DNA from: Phialophora verrucosa
Lineage: Eukaryota; Ascomycota; Eurotiomycetes; Chaetothyriales; Herpotrichiellaceae
Assembly (NCBI GenBank): GCA_002099365.1
Contig: MSED01000014.1
Location: forward strand, 1,364,001-1,428,000
DNA length: 64,000 nt
Reading direction: 5' to 3'
Notes under the pieces: model-generated
Told to the model about the DNA's origin: nothing
What the model saw: the letters and a program-made list of their open reading frames with translations, nothing else
Database searches by the model: none
In this document: one piece after another, positions 52,237-63,926 of the stretch
How positions within the stretch are numbered: position 1 is the stretch's first letter
How the letters are laid out: every line of letters begins with the position of its first letter
Translations under genes and position numbers: made by a program

Positions 52237-55023
52237 TCATACTCTCCCATTCACCATTGCGCCCATGACCAGATCCTTCTTCCTCCTCTGGGACTCTTCG
52301 AACCGCCCCAATTCTTTCTTGTGGTACTGGCGGAGCTCACCTAGCAAACCCTGGTGTTTCTCCCGCAGACAGGCCATGACGTCGCCCGTGGTTTTGGTTT
52401 TGGTCTTGTTGCAACCGCACGGCTGGCCGCTCAATCGACAGCGAGACTCGGCGTCGGGGAATGTTAGCGTGACTCGTCGGAGGTTTGCGAGCGGTTTGGG
52501 CTGTTTGGCAAAGAAGGACGCCGCCGCGGCAGCGTCGGCGGAGAATTGTTGCCCCCCCTGGCGAGTCGAAGGGCGGAGGCGCATGAGGTCCCAGGCGTCC
52601 AGCTCGTCCGCTTCGATGATGCGAGCCGACAGGTCGACTCTGCCCTTGTCCCGCTCCAGGGCCGTGATGCCGCATTTGTCCGGGCGGCTTTGGCAGTTGC
52701 AGCGCTCGTAGTTGGGAGTCGTCGTCTCGTCCAGTTGGATGACGATCACGCTGAAGGGCGGGGCGCTGCCGCCGATCGGGGATCCGACTTGGTTCCCCGT
52801 TGATCTCAAAAGGAGCACCAGCATCGGCTCCGACGGTCGCTGGTACACGTATCCGCGGCCCGTCCCATTGTCCGGCCCAGCGATCTTGCGCGACGTCGCG
52901 CTCGTGGCCCGTGAGGCCCTCGAAGGAGAGGAAAATACCGACAGCGACGCCGAGGTCGTGGTTTGGATTGACGCCATGGAATCGACTCGATTGATGCCTT
53001 GATGAGGAGTGGCCTGGTTCGAGAATGATTGCAAAAGCCCTGATCCCCGGACTGTACCGTTGGATGACGCAGCACTCCCGTTGTGCCAGTCGTGCCGTTG
53101 TCCTATGTTGAAGTGGCTCAGACGGGTGATCAGAGGGTCAGCGTTCGGAGGCATCGGCCGAGAATTGAAGTGACTGCCCCCGGGATAGGGAGAGGTCGGA
53201 GAGGATAACGGTGAGACTGTTGACGTCCTTCGTGAAGCACGGTCGGAATCGCTGTCAGATCCTGGTCCAGTGGTGGCTCGCCCCTCGAGTTCCTTCGCGA
53301 TCCACAGTTGAACATGGGCGGTATTCTCCCGAAGCGTTTTGCCATCTGACATGATTAGCTTCAGCTTCACGCTTGGCCTGCCGTGGTTTTTAGCACCGGA
53401 CTCTGTGTCAGAGCGTCTGCGAACTGACTCACTGTGAATAGTCTTGATAGACTTTATATCCAGTCAGCGCTCGCTGAAAGCGCAATAGCTCGTCCACCTG
53501 TTTGAAGGCCAGCTCTGCAATGACTGATTCTGTCCTCAAAATGACGCTGAGAGGTCCTTGGTCAAATGAGACGGCATATAAGGGGATCAGTCCGGCGTTC
53601 TCGAGGTTGAAGTCCAGCGTTTGGCCTAAGGGGTCAGGGGGGTCAGTTGCAGAGAACGGACGACGGGCGAGAAAAGCGGCCTACTGTCTCTTCTCTCCTC
53701 TTCGCCCTCGTGGTCCACGGCAGAGATCACAGCACTCATTTTGCCATCCACGCCGCGAAGAAGACGGAAATGATGGGCGAGCGTCGGCCTCGGAGACTCC
53801 ATCGTTCTGTCGATCGAAGTGTCAGTAAGAAGAGTGCAGCATCCGATATACAGTATTGCCACTCACACATTGAGAAGCTCGTCCATCATTGCCGCAGGGA
53901 GCTGTACGATGCGAGGAAGAATGGGCTCTGGCGTCTTCGATGGCCAGATACTGAAGTCGACGTTGTTCAGGGACCGGAGATCCGGGAGAAGGACCTGATG
54001 ATTGGGACTCCTGGGATTGAATCTCCAGCACTCCTCGGACAATCCCTGCAGAAAAGCGTCAGCGGGCATCCACAGTCGCGGATTTTTCACCTACGCCCTT
54101 CAAGCCCTTGACATAGGAAGGCCAATGAGACTCATCATCTGCTGCATGGAGATCTGGATGCTGTTCAATTTGGGCCATGAGCCAAACACATTTCAAGAGG
54201 CTGACGTATTCTTTAGGCGGGGCGATTTGAGCTTCAGACGTCGCCTCTGGACGGAAGTTGATGGTAGATTGTTTGAGGTGCATAAGGAATGCTTCGGTGA
54301 GGTCGGATAATGTTCGACTCGCGGCGCTTCGTTGACTACCGGTGCCCTGTTCCGCGGCCCTTTGGAATCCTGCCGCGATCGTGGGAGGACAGTCGAGCGT
54401 ATGGGAGAGTTGTTGCTCCTGTTGTTGAACCGCTTGAGGGACGTTTGAAGTCAAGAGGCCGTAGACCTGTTGCACTTGGCCATGGAGGGCGTCAAGCCGT
54501 GAGATGATTTGACTCAACAGGTCAATCTCCAGGGGCTTGATGATGATGAGGATCTTGGAGTTGTGGTGCAGGATTCGTTCCTGGAGAGCAGCAGCCTGGG
54601 GTTGGATCAGGATGTTCCATTCAATGTTGCGCAATGGGCCGACTCCCTGCCCATACTGGCGGTTTGACAGGAGCAGCTGGCGGCATTCATAGATGGTGCG
54701 TTGATAGTCTCCGATGATCTCGTTCAAGGATGCGAAATTCCACTGTGGTGCACTGTGAGCGCCGATGCCACTGCGCAGCTGTCTGTAGGCACTTTCTATC
54801 ACGCGAATCAGGTCTTTAAGGTTCCCGGCGAGTTCTCGCACAGCCTGACCGAACCGCGCATATTGGGTCGCTGGAGCGCAGTCAGCGGCGAGCCGCGAGA
54901 TCGACACGATGTGCCATTGTCGTACTCACCAGCGTTCAAATCGTCCGACCATCCGAAGTGGTAAAGTTCCCAAGCAGCCTTAGTGACCTGAATGATGTCG
55001 CCCAATTGAAGGAAGCCTGCCAT
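52237..55023 (-). CDS. Large fungal protein with STAND-type N-terminal domain
   Basis: Six exons: 55023-54930, 54870-54095, 54045-53867, 53806-53685, 53625-53433 and 53377-52237; 834 residues. Introns of 49-60 bp all close in phase; the fifth uses acceptor ACGGCAG, giving DYSQPSVKLKL. The start MAGFLQLGDIIQVTKAAWELYHFGW with QYARFGQAVRELAGNLKDLIRVIE is the helical N-terminal domain found in fungal STAND/NLR-like proteins. No NACHT or NB-ARC P-loop follows. The middle is a predicted beta region (DFNLENAGLIPLYAVSFDQG, VKLKLIMSDGKTLRENTA). A Ser/Pro-rich disordered stretch and a Cys-containing region (YERCNCQSRPDKCGI, CRLSGQPCGCNKTK) precede a charged C-terminus. Function unknown. Confidence 0.8.
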
Positions 55024-55731
55024 CCCCTCTGCCCAAGTCACGCAATAGTCGGCGCCGCTCACGCAGAGCTCAGAGCCAGCATCAACTGCTCGACTCGAGA
55101 AACTGAGGACGGATTCCACCAACTGCCCAGTACATGGCGAGGTTGACAATCTAGTTATCTTGTTTTGCAACGTGGGAGGCTCGTCATAAGGCTCGTGTGG
55201 ATCGACTGCGCCGGCGAGTCTCGCTTGGGAGGACGATGGAGGGCGGGAGGGGTTCGCTTGAAGGTTCGCTTCGGGGGCGTCGCTTGGTGTCACTTGGCGC
55301 ACTTGGTTTCTTCGAGGCGCACAGTGTTGACCCCACCAGTCCAAGGAACTGGGAGAAGGTCCAAGGGTGTCGGGCGGTGGCGGAGTCGCGACACAAGACA
55401 AGCACAACGCTGGCTATGCATCGACAAGGCAACGCCCACGTCCTGTGCTGCGGCTAACCGGCACCAGAGCCAGTCACAGCCTCGTGTCGCTGCAAGGCGA
55501 ACACGCTCTGCTGTTCTGGAAAAAGGCTCTACTTAGTGGTGCCTTGGAGTGTCGACACCAGACGCTTTGCCAACCCGCCGAGCCAATTCGAGTCAGCCTC
55601 ACGACGTGACAGAGGGGACGCCATCCGGGTGTCACCAAGCCTCAAATAATGGCCGCGTCCACCTCTCGCAGTCTTTCGAAAACAGCTGTCGCGTCCTTCC
55701 CTCCGAAGTCCCAGGCTTCAAGTCCCTCACC
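55024..55731. other. Divergent promoter region
   Basis: Shared upstream region of the STAND-N-like gene (minus) and the MUP1-like permease (plus). No clear TATA box. Confidence 0.5.
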
Positions 55732-57972
55732 ATGGACGGCCCTCTACCGCGACGTCCGTCTCAACAGAGCGGCTGCACCGACAATGAGAGTCTGTTCTCT
55801 GAGAGCGAGGACCCGAACAGGATCGTGACGCGATCCCCCAAGAATCGCTTCAAGCTCGGCTATCTCGCAGTCATGGGTCTGGTGATTAACCGCATGATTG
55901 GTAAACTGGCCCCTTTCGACGCGTGGTGAAGACAAGCGGACTGACGACCTTGGACAAGGCACCGGCATCTTCATGACGCCGGCCAGAGTCGCGCAAGGCA
56001 CCGGAAGCACAGGGGCAACGTTGATGTTCTGGTTCGCCGGCGTGGTCTACGCATTCTCCGGAGTGCATGTGTACATCGAATATGGCCTCAATGTCCCGCG
56101 GCGGACAATAGGGACCACGGAACGAGGGGTGCCCAGGTCTGGCGGCGACCTGAACTACGTACGACACACATTCTCGTCTCTCTCCGGAAAGAACCCTCAG
56201 GAACTGACCGTTCGCAGTTGAAATATGTCTACCAAAAGCCGGCGTACCGGCCAGACACTCTCCTGTTCATCGCATCCCTGTTCGGCATCTCATTCATCAT
56301 CCTGGGAAACATGGCTGGCAATGCCATCAGCTTCGGCATACGGATCCTGGAGGCGTCCAATACCGAAGTCACGAATGGTGCTGTTCGAGGCATTGCAATT
56401 GCCGCATCCGTGATCGCCTGCTTCATCCACACGTTTTCACGAAAGGGAGGCATCCTTCTCAGCAGTCTCTTTGCGGTCATCAAGATCTGCATGATGCTCT
56501 TCATCATCGTGACGGCCATCTGCTACGGTACGGGCACATTTCCTGACCTTTCTAATAGCACCATCGATCGAGACGAGACCCTGTCGCAGAACCTATCCCC
56601 GTCTCACGCATTCAGCGAGTCATCTTCAAGTGCCAATGGATATGCTCAAGCTTTTCTCGCCATCATCTTTGCTTTTGGGGGATTCGAACAGCCCAACTAC
56701 GTGCTCGGCGAAATCAGTCACCCTCATAGGACGTACCCAATCGCTATGGCTGCGTCCGTGACGATCGTGGGCGTTCTCTACATGGCCGTCAACATCAGTT
56801 ACGTGAGTATTGCGATCGCTGACACTTTCAGACAAAGAGACATACTGACTCCTTCCCCTTAGATGGTGGTCGTTCCAAAGCAGCTGCAGATCGACGGCGC
56901 AAGCGTTGCCGAATCATTCTTCAAGCTGACCTACGGCGCACTCTCGCATGATGATAATACCGGTGCTCGGATCTTCAGCGCATTCCTCGCCATCTCAAGC
57001 TTGGGCAATATCATCGTCATGACGTACACGGCCGCGCGCGTCAAGCAGGAGATCGCCAAGGAAGGCCTCCTGCCGTGGCCCAAGTTCTTCGGCCAGAACA
57101 AGGACCTCTCGTTCGGACGCCTGCTCCGCTGGGCGCAACGGACCCGGATGATCAACCGGCCGTTGGGAAGCATTCTGCGTCTCCGCTGGCTCGCACCCGA
57201 GCTGCACTCGGAACGGACGCCTGTGGGCGCTCTGGTGCTCCACTTGATCACTTGCACCATTCTCTTGTTCGCGACCTACGGTGAGACGCCGCAAAATGCA
57301 TACCTGCTCTTGACGGGCATCGCGGCCTACGTCGTGAACGCTTGCTTCGGAAGCCTCCTCGCCGCCGGCATTCTATACCTCCGGTTCAGCAAGGCACGAG
57401 ACTGGCGCCACAAGGCGACCAACATCCACCCGTGGCTCAGCGTCGCCGCCGCCACCATCTACCTGATCGGGAATCTCTTCCCCGTCATCACCTCGTGGGT
57501 CAAGCCGGAGAAGTCGCTCTCCCTGCCGGTGGAGACCGATTCGAACAGCGTCCTCCCCGCCGACCGCCTCCCCTGGTTCCTCGTGCCGACTGTCGGTTGG
57601 GCGGTCCTCGGCTTCGCCGCGCTGTGGTGGCTCGGCGCGGGCTTTGTGGTCCGCCGCATTGAACGTCACACTCAAACGGAATTCACGATCGAAAAGGAAT
57701 TCGATTTTGACGAAGACCCGCCCGGCAGTGGAGCGTACGTGCAGGTGCATGAGACCGTCTATCTGAGCTGGAAGGCCCGCGAGATTCTCGGAGACATGAC
57801 CATGCACGGTGACGCGGGCGTGACGGGGATGATGACCGACCCGTTTGCTGGCTATCAGGGTATGGCCGGGGGAGGGTTTGTAGGCGGCGGCATGAACGGC
57901 ATGAACGGCATCAAGAGTATGAATGTGAATGCCAACGCCCATGGCAACGACTATTATGGACGGTATCCCTGA
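55732..57972 (+). CDS. MUP1-like high-affinity methionine/amino-acid permease
   Basis: Four exons: 55732-55900, 55959-56158, 56218-56802 and 56863-57972; 687 residues. Introns of 58-60 bp close in phase. Start at the ATG in CACCATGG (good context). After a long polar N-tail comes LGYLAVMGLVINRMIGTGIFMTPARVAQGTGS, the first helix with the Gly-rich substrate loop, rebuilt by the first splice. VPRSGGDLNYLKYVY spans the second splice. GFEQPNYVLGEISHP is the helix 6 region, followed by twelve helices in all. The APC-superfamily pattern matches fungal MUP1/MUP3 methionine permeases. The C-terminal tail is Gly/Met/Asn-rich. Plasma-membrane amino-acid uptake, probably methionine/cysteine; exact substrate inferred. 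Confidence 0.9.
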
Positions 57973-58834
57973 GACTGAGACCGACGCGTGAATGGAAGGA
58001 TCATCGATGATAGCCTGCAGATGAGGGAGGAGGTCTCTTCATTTGCGGACCGATCGGCCATCCCTGATGCTTATGCTTGATGCCTGATGCTTGATATGTA
58101 CCTATACCATAATCTCAGGCGAAAAATGTACGAGCCACCAACCAAAGTTCAAGTCCCGTCGCCATCCTCAAGGGGAGCAGGCTGAGGCTCGGCACAGGAA
58201 TGCATATATATATGCATATCAGAGCCCTGTCCTGGACTGTATTGTACTGTATTATGGAGTATTAGACTGGACTGCTCTCCTATAGTTGAGCTGCTTCCTG
58301 AGCACCGAGTGTCGCGTGCCTGTCCACTTCCTCACTCGCTCTCTCGCTACATATTCACTATAATCGAACCACGCACCGCGGATGACGGAGTCTTGTACAG
58401 TAATCACACCGTATCTTCAGCCATGCTTCACGTCAGTGACATTGGCATTGGAATTGGCGGCCGTCTGCCCTCCCTTGACGTGCTCGCGGTCTTCCCAACC
58501 CTACCTATGGCACGTCTCGGGATCGCACTGCCACAGCTCAGAATGGCTTGGTCATAACTCAGGTCAAATCGCAAGCTAACCCCCAGGTCTGGACTCCACA
58601 AACACGCTGCGTAAGTACATGGAAATGGAACTTTGAAGAGGTCATGATGAATGATTCTTCTGCAATAGACACAAACTCAACACTAAAACATTGAGATCAA
58701 ATCTTGGAACAGTCGGCCAATCTATCCTCGCGAGCATGCTGAGATGGCTTTGAGATCACTCCTCGTCTTGTTCCTTAGCCAATTGGCCATCTAAGTTTGT
58801 CTTGAACGCTTTGAAGTTTCCCGCCTGGTCTCCG
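57973..58834. other. Intergenic between convergent units
   Basis: No gene supported. Contains repeated TGATGCTTGATGC words at about 58065-58095. Confidence 0.5.
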
Positions 58835-59960
58835 TCAACGTAACACCACTCGAGCAGGGTCTCGAAATCCACGGTGGATGGCGCGGTTGCTACACTCTTT
58901 CAATGACTCAACGTTGACTGCGGCCTTTCCACGATAGCTTCCCATGCCACTCGTACCAGTCCCGCCAAAGGGGAGGCTTGTCACTGCAACTTGACGCCTA
59001 GCATCTTTAATGGCGATACCACCTGAACAGGCGTCGCGACGAATCACAGCCGCATGGGCCATGTTTTTGGTGAAGACGAAGAGCCCGAGCGGTGTGCGAT
59101 CGATCTTTGGGACAATACCAGGGACCTCAGCGATGAACGAGTAAGTCAATACCGACGGTATAGGACCGAAAATCTCAGATTCAAACATATGATGTCTTCT
59201 ATGGCGAGAATTGTGAGTATGATGGGAGGGATGAAGAGCTTTTCCATGGAGCTGCTGCCACCAATGGAGTATTTCGTGCCCTTTGTTGATGCGAGTAGTA
59301 ACATCAGCCGGTTTCAATGTCTAGTATTGACAATGCGGGCAATGTCTGAGTGAGGCTTCGGAACTGTAGAACTTGTCCATCGTCTGGGAGGAGATAGGAG
59401 GATCTTGTTCAAATCGGTTATTGGTGAGATGGACCTTTTTCATCTCGTCCGGAAACCCCAGAAACACCAGTTCATCGACCAGGGCATGATCAGGATCTAT
59501 GCACGTCTGTCCGGCGTTGAAAAAACTTTCCCTACTGGATTCTTTTCACTGCAAGGGAGGTTTTTGCGAAGCAATGGCAGGAGACTTCCCGCCGAGCTCC
59601 AAGGTAACAGGAGTCAGATGCTCCGCAGCGCTGGCAATGATGATCTTTCCAATGTTTCCATTCCCGGTATAGATGATGTGTCTATATGGGTATTCAAGAA
59701 GGCTTGTCACAACCTCGGATGCTCCATTGAGGATAGGATAGCACGAGTCATCGAGATAAGAGGGTAGAAGCTTCGTGGGCGTTGAAGCCACATGTGGGGC
59801 GAGTTTGCTTGTTAGAAAATAAGTGTGCTTCAGTAACTTCTTCCAAGGACACAGATATTGGCAGGCTTGACCTAGGCTTGATGATACATGTATCTTCTAA
59901 TTCTTTGGAGAGTTGTGGTGCGATGGTGCCGTTCATTCCCAGGAATTGATTGCGCTTCAC
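58835..59960 (-). pseudogene. Aldehyde dehydrogenase (ALDH3-like) pseudogene
   Basis: The minus strand holds ordered ALDH3 blocks. LLPSYLDDSCYPILNGASEVVTSLLEYPYRHIIYTGNGNIGKIIIASAAEHLTPVTLELGGKSPAI comes first (59791 downward) and includes the Glu of ELGGKS. In the same frame TGA (59548-59546) interrupts, then FFNAGQTCIDPDHALVDE brings the catalytic Cys. A TAG (59323-59321) interrupts again before MFESEIFGPIPSVLTYSF, PLGLFVFTKNMAHAAVIRRD and the terminal PFGGTGTSGMGSYRGKAAVN. The segment between ELGGKS and FNAGQTC is degenerate, and the N-terminal part lies in a different frame (about 59750-59960) with no clear start. At least two stops and one frameshift. Originally a fatty/aromatic aldehyde oxidising enzyme. 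Confidence 0.8.
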
Positions 59961-60200
59961 TTTATTTGAGAGAGAGAGAAGAGACCTATCCTAACGCCAC
60001 CACAGCACTGCCGGCATCGTGTGCATAGCGGAGTCCGTACTAGATACTGCTTAGCTTTGCGTCTCATAGCTAACAGCACAGGCCAACCCGGCTACAGCAA
60101 CGGCAAATCACCTCAGCAGCAATCCCAATCAAATCTGCCGCTCATTACCCTTGCCGGGGTAACAGCTGCTCTGCCTGCGGTCGAGGGCACCCCTGGGTGG

Positions 60201-61453
60201 CTACAGAGTACTTGTTGCTGAGGTCGCTGTGGTGGTCTGCACCGGACTTGTAACTAGGTTCGTTGTGGTGGTCTGCAAAGTAGTTTTTGTCGAGCTCTTT
60301 GTGGTGGTCGGCGTAGTACTGTTTGACGCAGGTGCAGCCTCACCGCAGTACTTGGAGCTGAGAGACTCGCCTGCTGTTAATGAGCTGCCCGTATCTCCAC
60401 ATATGGAGGTCTTGCATCTGTACGGAAAGAATGACAAGTTAGGCAGGTGATATACTGATGAAGACCATGAGAGAGGGAGGAAAAGAAGCGGGCACCATAG
60501 CACAGCCAGAGACTTACGCAAGATCCGCTTTGGCATACGAGCACTCGCATGAAGAAATTGCCGCCAATTCCGTCAAGGTTGTCGCGCATGGCTGGATTGC
60601 GTTCACGCAGCTCAAGTAGGATCTAATGGACAGAGTAATCAATTAGCCACAGCCATTGTTTCTACCTGAAACAGATCGCCTCTGCAGCGCTCTTACCGGG
60701 GTCCCGAGCTACTATTGTCACAATCTATTGGGGCAGTAGCATTCACGCTCGGTGTAGGAGCAGTTTGACCTAGAGGCACCCCACAGTCTCCTGCCTGTGT
60801 ACTGTACAATTAGCTTCGAATTCGATCAGGAAGCGGATATGTTTCCCTATTCCGAAACAGCTTGATATCGACTCACCTTCACATAGCCCTTGTAAAAGTG
60901 CTGTGGATCGTTGGTGCATGTCCCGCCCAGTCCGCTCGCTTGATAGCCCTCTCGACAGCAGGTATATTGGGTTGTGCTTGCGCACGTATCTTGAGGGAAG
61001 TCTGCTGTGTTGACCCAGAGTTGCAATGATGGGTCGACACAGGTAGGGCCTGGGAGGGAAGTAAGTTTCATGGAAGATTCTGTTCGGCAATACAGCGTCG
61101 TGCCATGGCTCAACTTACAGCTTGTTAAGGGAGCCGTGCAATCGGTCTGGAAAACTAGAGACAATGTCAGCAATCTCAAATCGCTATGAAGCCCAAAGAC
61201 ACACCGGGGACTGCCTACACTCATCCGCACAACAAAACGTGGTGCATAGGTCTTCATTGAAGTGGGCAATTGGATATGCGGTTGGACAGCAGTGAGAATT
61301 GCCGACATATCCCTTAGGACAACTGCTGTCGCCCACTGCGTCAGGATAGACTCCCACATAGTCGATGCCTAATCCAACGCCTGAGACAGAGCACCAGACT
61401 GGTCTGCATAAGATTGGAAAAACAAAAAGGATAGCAACGATGAGGATGGCCAT
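60201..61453 (-). CDS. Secreted Cys-rich protein, six exons
   Basis: Exons 61453-61219, 61154-61119, 61049-60877, 60794-60697, 60622-60518 and 60417-60201; 287 residues, all phases close. The ATG at 61453 opens a signal peptide (MAILIVAILFVFPILCRPVW). The mature part has many Cys in short spacing: SSCPKGYVGNSHCCPTAYP...DLCTTFCCADE, DCTAPLTSCPTCVDP, DTCASTTQYTCCREGYQASGLGGTC, then LSCVNAIQPCATTLTELAAISSCECSYAKADLACKTSICGD and KYCGEAAP. It ends in a Thr/Ser-rich tail (STTPTTTKSSTKTTLQTTTTN) likely O-glycosylated; no GPI signal is visible. Probably a cell-wall or extracellular protein of the ascomycete Cys-rich type. Small exons make the exact splice set less certain. Confidence 0.7.
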
Positions 61454-63288
61454 TGCGGCAGTCGAGACCACCCCAGATTGTTCAGGCGTACACCAGCTGG
61501 ATTGATATCCGGTGAATCAACAATTTGTTTTGTAAGGGACGCAAGGACGAATATCGATAGTGTTTGGGCGATGGGATCTGCCTCCCTTTAAGTCTTGCGT
61601 CGGACACACTGATTCCGCAAGTGCGAGAATCGTTCCAGAGTTCGGCCATAGGTATATTCCGCAGCAACTTCACCGTTCTCCGTTCCCGTGTGTGGACGGG
61701 GCCGCCATCCAAAACTACCGAGCTGAACCGCTTGATGCTTCATTGAGCAAACGAAACCAATAGCAAACTGGGGGGGGTATTCTGTGAGCAGAACTGGGAA
61801 TCCTCTTCAGCCTATCAAGATGTGTATCACCACTTTTGATGCTGCTGGGCTGCTCAAACACGAAAGCCATAGGAAGTATGTGAAAATTTCGGCATCGTAA
61901 AGTCGATTCACCAGCGGGTAGAGTTTGGAAAGGCGAGAATTTGGCACCCATGGTAAGCGAAGGGGATTTTGCAACACGAATGTCTAGAACCAAGGCGAAC
62001 TCGTGTTTCTGCCGTCCTAGGGAATACCAGTATTAAACTCAAACCCTATTACTGGTTGTCCCTACGCGGAAATACGAGGCTATGTCAGCGCTGGAACTTC
62101 GTTGCGAAGAACAAAACTACCTGAGTTTGTTGTCTTGATGTTTACCCGGCCTGGGTCCGCAGAAGTTGTCGGACAGCTATGTAAGATATCAAGAGCAACA
62201 GAAGCACACGCTGTTTTCAGTCACTTATGCAGCATTCGACGATTCGATCTCATACAAGTGGATCGGACAACAAAAGGCAATCCCTTGTTCAACAGCTTTT
62301 TTGTAATAATTAACCCGAATGGTTCTAAGACGTCGATTCTCATTGGAAAACTGTAAGTTCAAATTCCGGATCGGAAGTAAACTGCCATGTGTCAATTTGA
62401 CCACCATCGTCGATTGCGGTCTGTTGTGTCAAGAGTAGGACACAGCTAAAAGCCAAAAGGGCCCATTCTCGTCTAACTCGTGTCCTGCTTTCAGCTTTTC
62501 CAGCTACTTGTAGAGAGACGACCCCGCTTCTCCAGCGTCGGGTGCTAAGAATATCGAAGCTTTTGCGTAAGGCCTAGGCCAAATGATCCGAAAACCTTAT
62601 GTTCCTACTACAGGTACAGTCTGTAAATCGTATGGAGGAATGGTCTCCATCCGGAGCTGGTGAGCTACAAACCTCGCATTTCACGAGAGGAGGGCAAACT
62701 GTTCAGAACGGCCCGAGCGATTCACGTCAAGAGGGTAGAACGAGTGGACGGGTCTCGGAAGACGGGCAGTCGCTCTCATTGCTACCGGGCTGGTTCAATG
62801 GAAACTATCCCACTAACCTTTGGCAGCGTCTGTGTAACTTTCTAAGCACCTTGACCACGCATAGTAAGGGAGTGCGATGCAGAAGAGACCTTAGGTGGTA
62901 ATGTCGGGGGCAGGGATTTCCCAGGTCCTCAAGGCTTACCTGAAGCACACAGGTTACTGAGAGGCAGGTTTCGCCGACCGATAGGGAGCGGGCTGAACCT
63001 TTAAGTCAGGTCAGTGTTCTGTTTAGGTAATGCTTACTGAGGCTTTGTGAAGGGTTAATGGTGAAATACATTCTCTTCAACTCTCGCTAAGATCGCCACC
63101 GGATTCCTGTTCAGAAGCGTAAACGGCGGGGTTCTGAAAACGCGTAAGCATCCTCTGTCTCGATGTTGAGGTAATAATTGGTCGATTGGTCCATACCAAT
63201 GATTCAACTGGAAACAGTTAGTTGGGAAACATCCTTCTGGTGGCATAAAGCCTGCATTGATCGGATGATGGCAGGATTCCATGCTGTA
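61454..63288. other. Intergenic, no gene supported
   Basis: About 1.8 kb. Short frames only, none with recognisable features. Confidence 0.45.
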
Positions 63289-63726
63289 TCATAGCAGTAG
63301 TCCTTCGACAGCAAGACCATATTTCCGCTTATGTTCCACCTGGTCCTTACCCAGCACCTGTTTCCGTCCTCCCTCGCCGTCATTCTTTCTCCTCCCCTCG
63401 TGACGCAGCCTCGCCAGTGCAATTCTCCGCGGTAGCGGGTCCGACCCACCATCCTCCTCCTCCACCAACTCATCAAATTCCTCATTCCTCGTTGTCCGCA
63501 GAACAGTAGAAAAGCGGTTGCTGTACACATACTTATTGGGGTACGACGTGATGGATGTACTGATCAAGTTGGCGGCTGAGGAATTATAAGTAAGGTTGTC
63601 GAAGCTGAGCATGCTCAGGGTGATGTTCTGGAAGAGCTGTTCTAAGGAGCTCTGTGTGGTATTGACATTGGTCCAATCGATCTTTGTCTGGGAGTATCGA
63701 GTGCCTCCCGCGGGGTCAACAACCAA
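63289..63726 (-). pseudogene. Remnant of a fungal membrane protein C-terminus, last helix missing
   Basis: A frame of about 145 codons without ATG. It starts VVDPAGGTRYSQTKIDWTNV, continues FQNITLSMLSFDNLTYNSSA with N-glycosylation sites, an extracellular loop typical of large multi-pass fungal proteins, and runs straight into RFSTVLRTTRNEEFDEL...GGSDPLPRRIALARLR, their usual cytosolic tail. In such proteins a transmembrane helix lies between these two parts; here it is absent and no intron could supply it. The upstream part is also not found in phase. I read it as a truncated, internally deleted copy. Confidence 0.45.
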
Positions 63727-63926
63727 CAGCTCTTATGGTTAAGATACGCAAAGCCAGAGGCATACGGCAAAGGTTTGAGTTCCGAGTCTGCTTGAGACAA
63801 AGTTTATGTACTTCAACCGATCCTCATATTTCCCTCCCCTCGCTGATTCAGAACCGAGCAAGGTCTCTTCATGACAAACAGACCACAAATCACAAGGATA
63901 CCTAATTGGAATATCACCTCGACACC

